Positions 44,108 through 52,591 of a stretch of 64,000 nucleotides of DNA are shown here, piece by piece (the stretch's first letter is position 1; the number at the start of each line of letters is the position of its first letter). Under the pieces are notes generated by a model. The model had not been told where the DNA came from. It searched no databases and was given only the letters and a program-made list of their open reading frames with translations. Location of the stretch: positions 40,686-104,685 of the forward strand of contig NZ_FUZF01000019.1 in assembly GCF_900168125.1 (NCBI RefSeq), read 5' to 3'. Origin of the DNA: Sphingobacterium nematocida. GTDB lineage: Bacteria > Bacteroidota > Bacteroidia > Sphingobacteriales > Sphingobacteriaceae. Position numbers and translations under genes: made by a program.

Positions 44108-44491
44108 TTATAGAATTAATTTCTCAAACAATTCTCCGTGTGTTTCTTCTGCAGAGACACACATGCCCGGATGAGTTACTGAACATTGAATTAATGTACT
44201 TCTATTGGCAGTAAGCCATCGAAAACGTTCGGCTTGTTCTAATCCGGCAATACGCCCTGCCGCTTTATCCCCAATACAAATACGACGGAAAGATTCTAAA
44301 TGCTCCTGGATCATATCAATATCTACTTCTGAATGCAGTGCTCTCAACTTTACCTCATCGATATGCAATTTCACATCCGCATAACGCTGTCGCCTGCAAT
44401 AGAGCGCTACTCCAACATTAACAAATTCTTCACGCTCGACACGAGGTACTACCCGCACTACTGCATACTCATATACCGTTCTTTCGCTCAT
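44108..44491 (-). CDS. DUF3037 family protein
   Basis: A 127-residue protein matching DUF3037: the start YEYAVVRVVPRVEREEFVNVGV and YCRRQRYADV are characteristic. The family has no known activity and is usually found beside HipA-like kinase genes. Its first 23 bp overlap the end of the HipA-like gene, so translation is coupled. An accessory or substrate role for that kinase is inferred from the recurring pairing. Confidence 0.82.
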   Translation of the reverse strand: MSERTVYEYAVVRVVPRVEREEFVNVGVALYCRRQRYADVKLHIDEVKLRALHSEVDIDMIQEHLESFRRICIGDKAAGRIAGLEQAERFRWLTANRSTLIQCSVTHPGMCVSAEETHGELFEKLIL

Positions 44492-45266
44492 GCTCTATTT
44501 GATTTATAAATATATCGGACTGACTCAATCTACCCATCAAAAACTTCAAGTATACATTACGCACTTCATCTGCGGATAATCCTCGTCCCTCCTCCTGCAA
44601 CCACTCGTCTGGAATTACCTGTAAAACAGAGGCTATATTATCTTCATTAAACACAGTACGGTAGTGTTGATCTATAGTTCTGACCTGGCTTGCTTTATTC
44701 AACAACACATGATCTTTGATCTGCACAAAAGGCTTGGCTACAAGCTCCTCCCAATTGTCCCATGAATGATGGAAATATAGGGATGCGCCATGATCAATCA
44801 ACCACAATTCCTTATGCCATATCAACATGTTAGTATTACGCGCTGTCCGGTCCACATTCATCAACAAAGCATCCAACCAAACTATTTTAGAAGCTTCTTC
44901 TTCGGATACGACATCCACATTAGCATCAAAAGTAATTGCCCCACTTAGAAAATGAACACCAAGATTTTTACCGACAGAGAAGCGCAATAGATCCTGGATC
45001 TCTTCATCGGGCTCCATACGGGCAAATGATTCGTCGAGTTCAGCAAAAACCATCTCAGGCATACGAAGACCTAACAACCGAGCCAGCTCTCCGCCGATCA
45101 GCTCCGCGACCAGGGCCTTTTTACCCTGACCAGCACCTCGGAACTTAATCACATAACTAAACCCATCATCCGCGTCCACCAACCCTGGCAAAGAGCCCCC
45201 CTCTCGAAAGGGCTGTATATAACGGATAATATTCACATCCCTTATTTCTATTTTTTTGGCCTTCAT
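44469..45266 (-). CDS. HipA-like kinase family protein
   Basis: A 265-residue protein with a protein-kinase-like fold as in HipA. Visible are a Lys-containing strand (SYVIKFRGAGQGKKAL), the catalytic-loop-like LDALLMNVDRTARNTNMLI (Asp and Asn, about 128-146) and an activation-loop start LWLIDHGASLYF, where Asp-His-Gly replaces the Asp-Phe-Glu/Gly pattern. It lacks the N-terminal domain of true HipA and no HipB antitoxin gene is adjacent. It is paired with DUF3037. A toxin role should not be assumed. It may head a transcript continuing into cysE-cysM. Confidence 0.78.
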   Translation of the reverse strand: MKAKKIEIRDVNIIRYIQPFREGGSLPGLVDADDGFSYVIKFRGAGQGKKALVAELIGGELARLLGLRMPEMVFAELDESFARMEPDEEIQDLLRFSVGKNLGVHFLSGAITFDANVDVVSEEEASKIVWLDALLMNVDRTARNTNMLIWHKELWLIDHGASLYFHHSWDNWEELVAKPFVQIKDHVLLNKASQVRTIDQHYRTVFNEDNIASVLQVIPDEWLQEEGRGLSADEVRNVYLKFLMGRLSQSDIFINQIEHERKNGI

Positions 45267-45393
45267 TTATTCTATCGTTTATCTACTATAAAAATAAAAT
45301 TCACAACTCTAATCTAGCTTAAAAAACTGTAGCTATTGATAGAAAAAAGCAAATCATACAGTTTTGTGACTATCAAACAAACAGATTTCTAGC

Positions 45394-45401
45394 TATATTT
45401 G
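45394..45401 (+). promoter_or_regulatory. -7 promoter element of the DUF1599 operon
   Basis: TATATTTG fits TAnnTTTG and gives a leader of about 30 nt to the ATG at 45435. Its TTG coincides with a spurious upstream start codon in the same frame. Confidence 0.55.
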
Positions 45402-45434
45402 TCTTTCACCGAAAAGGAATACGAATTACATTAT

Positions 45435-45983
45435 ATGAATACAACCACAGAGTACAATGCTGTAATACACTATTGCAAAGATCTATTTATAAAAAAGACA
45501 AAAGACTATGGAACTGCCTGGCGAATAATGCGCCTACAATCCATTACCGATCAGCTCTATATTAAAGCAAAACGTATACGTACTTTAGAAATAAAACAGG
45601 TATCAATGGTAGGCGACGACATTTCAGATGAATATATCGGGATTGTCAACTATTGCGTAATGGCTCTTTTACAATTGGAACTGGGAGAAGATGGTGAAGA
45701 AAATCTTCCAACCGCTTTTGTTGATCAAAAATACACGGAAAAGGTGGACGAAACGCGTGACTTAATGTTTGCAAAAAACCATGATTATGGGGAGGCTTGG
45801 CGCGAGATGCGCATTTCTTCTATGACAGATCTTATACTTATGAAACTGCATCGTGTCAAACAAATCGAAGATAACGATGGACAAACACTTGTCTCCGAGG
45901 GTTTAAAAGCCAACTATCAAGACATGCTAAACTATGCCGTGTTTGCATTAATAAAATTAGGTTTTGCTGCTAAAAACAAATAA
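45435..45983 (+). CDS. DUF1599 protein with internal duplication
   Basis: A 182-residue soluble protein made of two similar halves: KKTKDYGTAWRIMRLQSITD (about 23-42) and AKNHDYGEAWREMRISSMTD (about 111-130) align over some 75 residues, each ending in an NYxVxALxxLxL helix. Its function is unknown; the DYGxAWR cores resemble nucleotide pyrophosphohydrolase-like helical bundles only distantly. Start ATG 45435 is chosen because the promoter element covers the earlier TTG. It heads an operon with a DoxX-like protein, aroK, a glycerophosphodiesterase and gldA. Confidence 0.82.
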   Translation: MNTTTEYNAVIHYCKDLFIKKTKDYGTAWRIMRLQSITDQLYIKAKRIRTLEIKQVSMVGDDISDEYIGIVNYCVMALLQLELGEDGEENLPTAFVDQKYTEKVDETRDLMFAKNHDYGEAWREMRISSMTDLILMKLHRVKQIEDNDGQTLVSEGLKANYQDMLNYAVFALIKLGFAAKNK

Positions 45984-45984
45984 A

Positions 45985-47193
45985 ATGTCTAATACTTCTT
46001 ACTATGCACCATTAAAAAACGACAAATCTTCAGTTGATATCTTATTGTGGATATCGAGATTGTTCGTTGGGTTCCTATTTATATTCTCTGGACTAATCAA
46101 AGCTAATGACCCGATGGGATTTGGGTATAAATTGCAAGAGTACTTCCACGTCTTTAACCTCAATTTTCTGAATGACTATAGTACATGGATTGCTGTGGGT
46201 ATTTGCGCTTTTGAGATTATCTTAGGCGCTCTGTTGGTACTGGGAATAGCTGGCCGCAAAGTAGCTTGGGGATTGTTACTACTGATTATATTCTTTACTT
46301 TTTTAACATTCTACTCCGCCTTTTTTGAAGTTGTAAGCTCCTGTGGATGTTTTGGAGATGCTATCCCATTAACGCCTTGGCAATCCTTTATAAAAGATCT
46401 AGTATTGCTTGCGTTCATATTGATCATATTTATAAAGAGAAAAAAAATAACACCTCTTATAGCTAGTTCGTTTACGAATAACTTATTGAGTTTCTTTGTC
46501 ATTATCCTATCCTTTGGAATAGGTATTTACACCATCAGTTATCTACCATTTATTGACTTCTTGCCTTACAAAGAAGGAAATAATATCCCTAAATTGATGG
46601 AAATACCAGAAGGAGCTGCCCAAGATGAATACGAACATATCTATTCCTTAAAAAACAAATCTACGGGAGAGGAAAAGAAAATGACGGATAAGGAATATAT
46701 GGACCAAAAAATCTGGGAGGATGAAAACTGGGAAGTTATTGGGGAGCCTGAATCAAGACTACTAAAGAAAGGTTATCAAGTACCCATCCCAGACTTGATC
46801 ATATCCGATGCTGAAGGCAATGAAATTACGAAAGAAATCGTCGGTAATCCGTATTACAACTTTGTAGTGACCAGTTTGGACGTTACAAAATTATCTCCGA
46901 CAGATTTAGTGGCTTTAGATAAAATCAACCAGACTATTCGTGATTTATCCAGCGAATATAATATTAGAGCAGTGTTACTAACTGCAAGTTCATCGGATGA
47001 CGTTAATTATCTTAATGATCAACTAGACCTTGTGCTAGAAACCTTCTATGCAGATGCCGTCCCACTTAAAAGTATGGTACGCTCAAATCCTGGTGTGATG
47101 CTTTTACAAAATGGTATTGTTGTAAAAAAATGGTCTAAAAACGCCTTTCCTAGTAAAGAGGTGTTAATAGATACTTACTTAAAAACTCAATAA
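45985..47193 (+). CDS. DoxX-like membrane protein with C-terminal extension (BT_3928 type)
   Basis: A 402-residue membrane protein. The first about 185 residues have four membrane segments and the DoxX/MauE pattern (ISRLFVGFLFIFSGLIKANDP; EVVSSCGCFGDAIPLTPWQSF). The remaining part is soluble, outside the membrane, with a thioredoxin-like or DUF-type core (VTSLDVTKLSPTDLVALDKI, NAFPSKEVLIDTYL). Such proteins are frequent and uncharacterised in Bacteroidota, and are suspected to take part in thiol or quinone redox chemistry. Start ATG 45985, one base after the DUF1599 stop. Its last base overlaps the aroK ATG. Confidence 0.83.
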   Translation: MSNTSYYAPLKNDKSSVDILLWISRLFVGFLFIFSGLIKANDPMGFGYKLQEYFHVFNLNFLNDYSTWIAVGICAFEIILGALLVLGIAGRKVAWGLLLLIIFFTFLTFYSAFFEVVSSCGCFGDAIPLTPWQSFIKDLVLLAFILIIFIKRKKITPLIASSFTNNLLSFFVIILSFGIGIYTISYLPFIDFLPYKEGNNIPKLMEIPEGAAQDEYEHIYSLKNKSTGEEKKMTDKEYMDQKIWEDENWEVIGEPESRLLKKGYQVPIPDLIISDAEGNEITKEIVGNPYYNFVVTSLDVTKLSPTDLVALDKINQTIRDLSSEYNIRAVLLTASSSDDVNYLNDQLDLVLETFYADAVPLKSMVRSNPGVMLLQNGIVVKKWSKNAFPSKEVLIDTYLKTQ

Positions 47194-47720
47194 TGAGAAC
47201 ACCAATCTTCATTGTTGGATTTATGGGCAGTGGTAAGACCACTGTCGGCAAAAAAATTGCTGCGGCAACTGGAAGACGGTTCGTCGATTTGGATCATGAA
47301 ATAGCATCTTATATCGGCATGAGTATTCCTGAATATTTCAACAAGTTTGGAGAAGATAGTTTTCGTGATCTGGAACGTACTTTTCTAAGAAATCAGCAAG
47401 GAGTGGATGCTATAATTTCTACCGGAGGGGGTACACCTTGCTTTTATGACAATATGCAATGGATCACAGAAAATGGCATTGCACTCTACTTCCAACATAC
47501 ACCAAAGTCTCTGTGGTCTAGACTGAGTAAATCAGATGTAAACAAAAGACCTGTACTAAAGGGATTAAATGGAGATGAACTTTTAGCATTCATTGAAGGT
47601 AAACTCAAAGAACGTAGCCCTTATTATGAACAGTCTCAGTTAATAATTGACCAGCTCCACACTCCTGTTGAGGAGATCGTAAGATTGATAAACGATTATC
47701 AAAAAGAGGCTACACAATGA
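47193..47720 (+). CDS. aroK: Shikimate kinase
   Basis: A 175-residue P-loop kinase that phosphorylates shikimate in aromatic amino acid synthesis. Walker A is GFMGSGKTTVGKK (about 9-21), the shikimate-binding DLDHEIA and FRDLERTFL are present, and STGGGTPCFYDN holds the substrate-contacting GGG loop. The ATG overlaps the preceding stop (TAATG), and its own stop overlaps the next ATG (ATGA). Confidence 0.94.
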   Translation: MRTPIFIVGFMGSGKTTVGKKIAAATGRRFVDLDHEIASYIGMSIPEYFNKFGEDSFRDLERTFLRNQQGVDAIISTGGGTPCFYDNMQWITENGIALYFQHTPKSLWSRLSKSDVNKRPVLKGLNGDELLAFIEGKLKERSPYYEQSQLIIDQLHTPVEEIVRLINDYQKEATQ

Positions 47721-48685
47721 AAAGTAAAGCTCAATATGCCTTTATAGCGCTGCTGCTAATATTAGTTAGTGGTTGTTTTCGCAATACAGACAGTACACAA
47801 AAGTCATCCCTTAGGGAAAGCAGTACACAATTATTCAAAAATCAGACTTTTGAGCTAAATACTGTAGAGGACCTCTATCAACTATTGACCTATAGCGAAA
47901 ACAGCTATCCACTGATCAGTGCACATCGTGGTGGTCCCAGCAAAGATTATCCTGAAAATTCTATTGAGACCTTTACCCGTATTGCGAATAAGATGCCAGG
48001 CATCATCGAATGTGATGTGAGGCTTTCAAAAGATTCTATCTTGGTATTGATGCATGATGAGACATTGGACAGAACGACTACCGGAAATGGAAAAGTGGTG
48101 GACTTCACCCTCTCTGAGTTAAAAAAACTGAAACTTAAAGACATTGAAGGAAAAGTCACCTCCTACCAGATCCCCACATTAGAAGAAGCCCTCAATTGGG
48201 GGAACGGAAAAGTAATCTTCACCTTGGATGCAAAAAACGATATTCCTTATAAATTATTGTCGAGTGTCATTACTAAAACTAATGCACAGCCCTATACGAT
48301 TGTAATAACTTATAATGCCAAGCAAGCTAAGGCTCTATATCGGATTAATCCTGACCTGATGATTTCGACCAGTATAAAGTCTATGGAGGATCTCAGCCGG
48401 TTAGCAAGTCAAGGGATTCCTGATAATAGAATTGTCGCTTTTGTTGGCATACGCCAGCCGAAACCGGAATTAGTTCAGCTTTTACATCAACATGGTATAA
48501 AAATCATATTAGGCACTATTGGTAACCTAGATCGACAAGCTGATAGTAAGGGGTACCAAACCTACGCTGAGTATATTGAAAATGGAGCTGATATTCTGAG
48601 TACTGATCGTCCATTAGAAGCTCATAAAGCATTAGATTACTACATTCGAAAGCGAAACATCAGTTCCCCTTATATCCGCCATTAA
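47717..48685 (+). CDS. Glycerophosphodiester phosphodiesterase-family lipoprotein
   Basis: A 322-residue lipoprotein (signal ending ILVSGC-FRN). The GDPD domain has HRGGPSKDYPENSIETF (His pair start, about 71-88), IECDVRLSKDSILVLMHDETLDRTT (Glu/Asp metal ligands and second His; shown in part), and C-terminal IKIILGTIGN and YIENGADILSTDRP. It would hydrolyse deacylated phospholipids to glycerol phosphate and an alcohol. It overlaps aroK by 4 bp and ends 3 bp before gldA. Confidence 0.9.
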   Translation: MKSKAQYAFIALLLILVSGCFRNTDSTQKSSLRESSTQLFKNQTFELNTVEDLYQLLTYSENSYPLISAHRGGPSKDYPENSIETFTRIANKMPGIIECDVRLSKDSILVLMHDETLDRTTTGNGKVVDFTLSELKKLKLKDIEGKVTSYQIPTLEEALNWGNGKVIFTLDAKNDIPYKLLSSVITKTNAQPYTIVITYNAKQAKALYRINPDLMISTSIKSMEDLSRLASQGIPDNRIVAFVGIRQPKPELVQLLHQHGIKIILGTIGNLDRQADSKGYQTYAEYIENGADILSTDRPLEAHKALDYYIRKRNISSPYIRH

Positions 48686-48688
48686 ACT

Positions 48689-49399
48689 ATGTCAATTGAA
48701 GTCCAAAATCTCACAAAAACTTACAAGCAACAAAAGGCTTTAGACCAGATTTCGTTTGTGACAGGAAGCAATCATATTATAGGTTTCCTTGGTCCTAATG
48801 GTGCAGGCAAATCTACTACGATGAAGATTTTAACAGGCATATCACCTTTTGACCAAGGTCTCTGTATGGTTAATGGTATTGATATAAAACTGGATCCACT
48901 AACGACAAAGAGAATGATCGGCTATCTGCCCGAAAACAACCCGCTTTACCTCGATATGTATGTGCAAGAAATCCTGTCTTTTGAAGCACAAATTCATAAG
49001 CTCTCAAATCCTAGTAAACGAATAAAAGAAGTAATAGCACAAACGGGACTAAAACAGGAACAACATAAAAAAATAGCTCAGCTATCCAAAGGTTTTAAGC
49101 AACGTGTTGGCTTAGCGCTTGCTATCATCCATGACCCGGAAGTATTAATTCTTGATGAACCTACAACTGGACTCGATCCAAACCAGATTATTGAGATCAG
49201 AACCTTGATTCAACAGCTATCACAAAACAAGACAGTTTTTATTTCTACACATCTTATGCAAGAAGTCGAAGCCATCTGCGAGGAAGTTATTGTTATCCAT
49301 AAAGGGCAAATAAAGGACCATTTTCTATTCAAAGATAGAGAGATGAAGTATCCTAACCTAAGTATGGAAGAAATTTTCGTGAAACTGACGCATTCGTAA
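48689..49399 (+). CDS. gldA: GldA-like ABC transporter ATPase
   Basis: A 236-residue ATPase. Walker A is GPNGAGKSTTMK, the signature LSKGFKQRVGLALA, Walker B LILDEPTTGLDP. The Q-loop region GYLPENNPLYLDMYV is characteristic of GldA. In Flavobacterium GldA acts with GldF and GldG as an ABC transporter needed for gliding. Here the GldF-GldG fusion is encoded 745 bp downstream, with a small outer-membrane-type gene between. Sphingobacteria mostly do not glide, so the transporter probably has another envelope role. Confidence 0.85.
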   Translation: MSIEVQNLTKTYKQQKALDQISFVTGSNHIIGFLGPNGAGKSTTMKILTGISPFDQGLCMVNGIDIKLDPLTTKRMIGYLPENNPLYLDMYVQEILSFEAQIHKLSNPSKRIKEVIAQTGLKQEQHKKIAQLSKGFKQRVGLALAIIHDPEVLILDEPTTGLDPNQIIEIRTLIQQLSQNKTVFISTHLMQEVEAICEEVIVIHKGQIKDHFLFKDREMKYPNLSMEEIFVKLTHS

Positions 49400-49463
49400 A
49401 ACAACATAGCGATTAGATTGTTATAAATACAATGAGAATATTTATAATTAAAAACTAATAGAT

Positions 49464-50045
49464 ATGAAGAAAAAACTACTTACAGCAGCCTTATTGCTTG
49501 GTACTTTTATGTATAGCAATGCCCAGGAAATTAAAACAGTACCTCAACATTCAGCCAATGTAGGTCTTGCGCCGATTAAGGCAGGTAACTGGATGGTCGG
49601 TGGGTCGATCGGAGGTTTAGGATACAGCTTTGAATCCGAAGCATTTAACATAGGGGTAAGTCCACGTGCCGGATATTTTATCGCTGATGGTCTTGCATTA
49701 GGAGCCCAAGCTTCATTGGGACTCAGAACAGTAAAAGATGCCGACAACCAGTGGAACTATGGTATAGCACCATTTGTTCGTTACTACATACCTCGTGGAG
49801 CCAGTGCTACAGGGCGCTTCTTTGGTCATGGTGATGTTGGTATTACAGGTAGCAATGCAGGTAAGGGAACATCCTTTGCTTTCGGTGTTAATGCGGGGTA
49901 CGCACACTTCATCACGCAAACTGTTGCACTTGAAGTAATGGCGGGATACAACTACTCAAAAGCAAATGTCAATGTCGGAGAAAAAGCAACTGGATTAGGT
50001 GTGAGCCTTGGGTTTCAAATCTACTTACCAGGTAAAAATAGATAA
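49464..50045 (+). CDS. Small outer-membrane beta-barrel protein
   Basis: A 193-residue protein with a signal peptide ending MYSNAQ. The remainder alternates polar and hydrophobic residues in strands (NWMVGGSIGGLGYSFES, APFVRYYIPRGA, GVNAGYAHFITQTVALEVMAGYNYS) and ends GVSLGFQIYLP, consistent with an OmpA/OmpW-size barrel of about eight strands. Function unknown. It lies between gldA and gldFG on the same strand and may be expressed alone: an inverted repeat follows its stop. Confidence 0.78.
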   Translation: MKKKLLTAALLLGTFMYSNAQEIKTVPQHSANVGLAPIKAGNWMVGGSIGGLGYSFESEAFNIGVSPRAGYFIADGLALGAQASLGLRTVKDADNQWNYGIAPFVRYYIPRGASATGRFFGHGDVGITGSNAGKGTSFAFGVNAGYAHFITQTVALEVMAGYNYSKANVNVGEKATGLGVSLGFQIYLPGKNR

Positions 50046-50062
50046 ACGCTATGATAACACAA

Positions 50063-50089
50063 ACAGCATGAGTTATAGACTCGTGCTGT
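50063..50089 (+). terminator. Possible terminator after the barrel gene
   Basis: ACAGCATGAG (50063-50072) pairs with CTCGTGCTGT (50080-50089) with one wobble pair and a 7-nt loop, but no long T-run follows. It overlaps neither gene. Confidence 0.45.
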
Positions 50090-50090
50090 C

Positions 50091-50121
50091 TTGCTTTCTA
50101 ACGTACATTTTCCTAATTTCG
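50091..50121 (+). promoter_or_regulatory. Likely promoter of the gldF-gldG fusion gene
   Basis: TTG at 50091-50093, 20 bp, then TAATTTCG at 50114-50121, one mismatch from TAnnTTTG. It would give a leader of about 15-20 nt to the TTG start at 50144. Confidence 0.45.
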
Positions 50122-50143
50122 GAACAAATTAATCGAAAGCAAG

Positions 50144-52552
50144 TTGTTTAGCATATACAAAAAAGAAATAGCAGGTTATTTTAATTCCTTAATCGGCTAT
50201 CTGGCAATCGGGATTTTTCTCTTAATAACAGGCCTACTACTATGGGTTTTTCCCGACACCTCCTTATTAGAAGCTGGATACGCATCGTTAGATAGCTTCT
50301 TTAACCTCGCTCCATACTTATTACTATTTTTAGTACCAGCCATTGGCATGCGCAGTATAGCTGGCGAAAAATCAGACGGTACATACGAGTTGCTATTAAG
50401 TCGGCCTATCAGCTTAGGACAAATCATCCTGGGAAAGTTTTTAGGAATCCTGACTATTGTCCTACTCGCTATCATCCCTACAATAGTATACGCGATAACG
50501 ACTTATTTACTAGCTTTCCCTACAGGAAATATAGATATCGGAGCCACTATTGGCTCCTATTTAGGTCTTCTGTTATTGGGAGCCACATTTGCTTCTATAG
50601 CATTATTCTGTTCATCGCTAACGGATAATCCTATTATAGCTTTCCTAATGGCGGTCTTAGTCTGTTTCTTATTCTTTTATGGGTTTGATGCTATCGGCCA
50701 GATTACCTTTTTATTTGACTACGAAGATCTTATTAAAAAAATTGGAATCATCGAACACTACGATGCTATAAGTAGAGGTGTTCTTAGTTTCAGTGACCTC
50801 ATGTATTTTTTAAGCGTACAGACCCTATTTTTAATATTTTCAATAGGTCATTTAGGACGTCGATTCAGACCTAGAAAAAAAACCTTAATCGTATACTCTA
50901 CTTCTCTATTAATAGCTTTTACGCTAAATCATCCTATTTTTCAACAATTATATGGAAGGTGGGATTTTACATCCGACCAACGATTTACCTTAAACGATAC
51001 ATCTAAGTCGATCGTTGCTGACCTTAAGAAAGAGACTTATATTACCATCTTTCTAGATGGTAAACTGCCCGCTGGATTCAAGAGACTGCGACAAGCAGCC
51101 ATAGACATGGCCCATGATTTAAGGTCATACTCCAACGGTAAGTTAAAAGTCAATATCATTGACCCTACTGCAGGGAGCCAAGAAGAACAAAAACAATATA
51201 CCGAAGCCCTTATAAGTCGTGGGCTGTATCCGACCAACTTAAGTATCAAGTCAGGAAGTGGCTTCAATCAGACATTAATCTTTCCTGCTGCTATTATTAG
51301 TCACGGTGACCAAGAAATAAATGTCAACCTATTACAAAACAAAATAGGACAATCCCCAGAGCAAGTGCTAAACAACTCTATTCAAAACTTAGAGTATGCT
51401 TTTGTTTCCGCTATTACAAAAATTAACACGGACAAACTTCCATATATCGCTTTTACCGAAGGACACGGCGAACCATCTGATTTAGAACTATATGACGCCA
51501 TGCAATCTTTAGGTGTCTCTAATCAGGTTGGTCGGTTAAATCTCGACTCTATATCCCTAAATAATCTCAAAGAAATTGCTATTCTTATCATTGCTAAGCC
51601 TGAAAAGGCTTTTTCTGAACGGGAAAAATATAAACTGGATTATTACGTAAGAAATGGAGGTTCAATCATTTGGGCGATAGATCAAATAGATGCGAGCTTG
51701 GAGCATCTAAAAAAAACAGGCAGTCAACCATTGATTGGAAAAGAACTAAATCTTGATGATCAATTATTCCTTTATGGAGCAAGGCTAAACTACAATCTAC
51801 TTGCTGATTTGAACTGTTCGCAAATCCCATTATCTGTAGGCAATGTAGGTACTCAAACACAGATAGAACTTGTCCCGTGGTATTTTTTTCCAATTCTAAT
51901 GCCTACCAGTCATAATCCCATTCTAAAAAATCTAGACGGTATACGTGCTGAATTCGTAGGAACTGTTGATACCATCGCTGTAAAAGGCATCAAGAAAGAG
52001 CTTCTGTTGTACTCATCCCCATTCAGTCGTATAGTTAATACTCCAGGCCCTATTTCTTTGCAAATGGTCGAAGAGCAACCCGACCCCAATAAGTTCCGAA
52101 CGGAACCTAAGGCAGTAGCAGCCCTTTTAAGCGGTAAATTTCCATACCTATTTCAAAATCGGCCTATTCCCCCCGGAGTTACAGAAAAAATTGATTTGAC
52201 CAATACATCAGAAGAGGCCAAAATGTTAATCATTGCAGATGGAGACTGGCTTATTAATCAAGTAAATTACAAAGATCAATCCCCATATCCCCTAGGTTGG
52301 GACCGCTTTACAGAACAACAATATGCAAATAGGACATTTCTAGAAAATATTGTTGACTACTTCATGAATGATGAACGCCTGATTTCCCTGCGAAACCGAG
52401 AAGTAAAACTACGACTACTGGATCAATCGGCAGTGAAAAATGAGAAGTTAAAATGGCAGTTAATTAATGTGGTACTCCCTATTTTAATACTAGGCATAGC
52501 TGCGGGGTGTCAAAATTATATGCGCATACGTCGTTACACAAGGGAAAATTAA
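50144..52552 (+). CDS. GldF-GldG fusion: ABC permease joined to GldG-type periplasmic domain
   Basis: An 802-residue protein. Residues about 1-240 form a GldF-type permease with six membrane segments (MFSIYKKEIAGYFNSLIGYL; RSIAGEKSDGTYELLLSRPI). From about 250 the sequence is GldG: a membrane segment, then a long extracytoplasmic part (FTSDQRFTLNDTSKSIV, AFTEGHGEPSDLELYDA, WAIDQIDASLEHLKKTG) and a C-terminal membrane helix (NVVLPILILGIAAGCQNY). In Flavobacterium these are two genes. The start is TTG at 50144: an in-frame TAA stands at 50114 and no ATG lies between, while the TTG gives the usual GldF N-terminus. GldA would be its ATPase. Confidence 0.88.
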   Translation: MFSIYKKEIAGYFNSLIGYLAIGIFLLITGLLLWVFPDTSLLEAGYASLDSFFNLAPYLLLFLVPAIGMRSIAGEKSDGTYELLLSRPISLGQIILGKFLGILTIVLLAIIPTIVYAITTYLLAFPTGNIDIGATIGSYLGLLLLGATFASIALFCSSLTDNPIIAFLMAVLVCFLFFYGFDAIGQITFLFDYEDLIKKIGIIEHYDAISRGVLSFSDLMYFLSVQTLFLIFSIGHLGRRFRPRKKTLIVYSTSLLIAFTLNHPIFQQLYGRWDFTSDQRFTLNDTSKSIVADLKKETYITIFLDGKLPAGFKRLRQAAIDMAHDLRSYSNGKLKVNIIDPTAGSQEEQKQYTEALISRGLYPTNLSIKSGSGFNQTLIFPAAIISHGDQEINVNLLQNKIGQSPEQVLNNSIQNLEYAFVSAITKINTDKLPYIAFTEGHGEPSDLELYDAMQSLGVSNQVGRLNLDSISLNNLKEIAILIIAKPEKAFSEREKYKLDYYVRNGGSIIWAIDQIDASLEHLKKTGSQPLIGKELNLDDQLFLYGARLNYNLLADLNCSQIPLSVGNVGTQTQIELVPWYFFPILMPTSHNPILKNLDGIRAEFVGTVDTIAVKGIKKELLLYSSPFSRIVNTPGPISLQMVEEQPDPNKFRTEPKAVAALLSGKFPYLFQNRPIPPGVTEKIDLTNTSEEAKMLIIADGDWLINQVNYKDQSPYPLGWDRFTEQQYANRTFLENIVDYFMNDERLISLRNREVKLRLLDQSAVKNEKLKWQLINVVLPILILGIAAGCQNYMRIRRYTREN

Positions 52553-52590
52553 GACTACAAGAGGTTAAATCCCCCTCTTGTAGTCTTTTT
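52551..52590. terminator. Terminator between gldFG and the CoA transferase gene
   Basis: AAGACTACAAGAGG (52551-52564) pairs with CCTCTTGTAGTCTT (52574-52587), a perfect 14-bp stem followed by Ts. The left arm begins at the gldFG stop codon. Convergent genes share it. Confidence 0.93.
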
Positions 52591-52591
52591 A

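Noticed and set aside
44469..45266. HipA toxin of a HipAB toxin-antitoxin module
   Set aside because: There is no HipB-like HTH gene, the N-terminal HipA domain is absent and the consistent partner is DUF3037.
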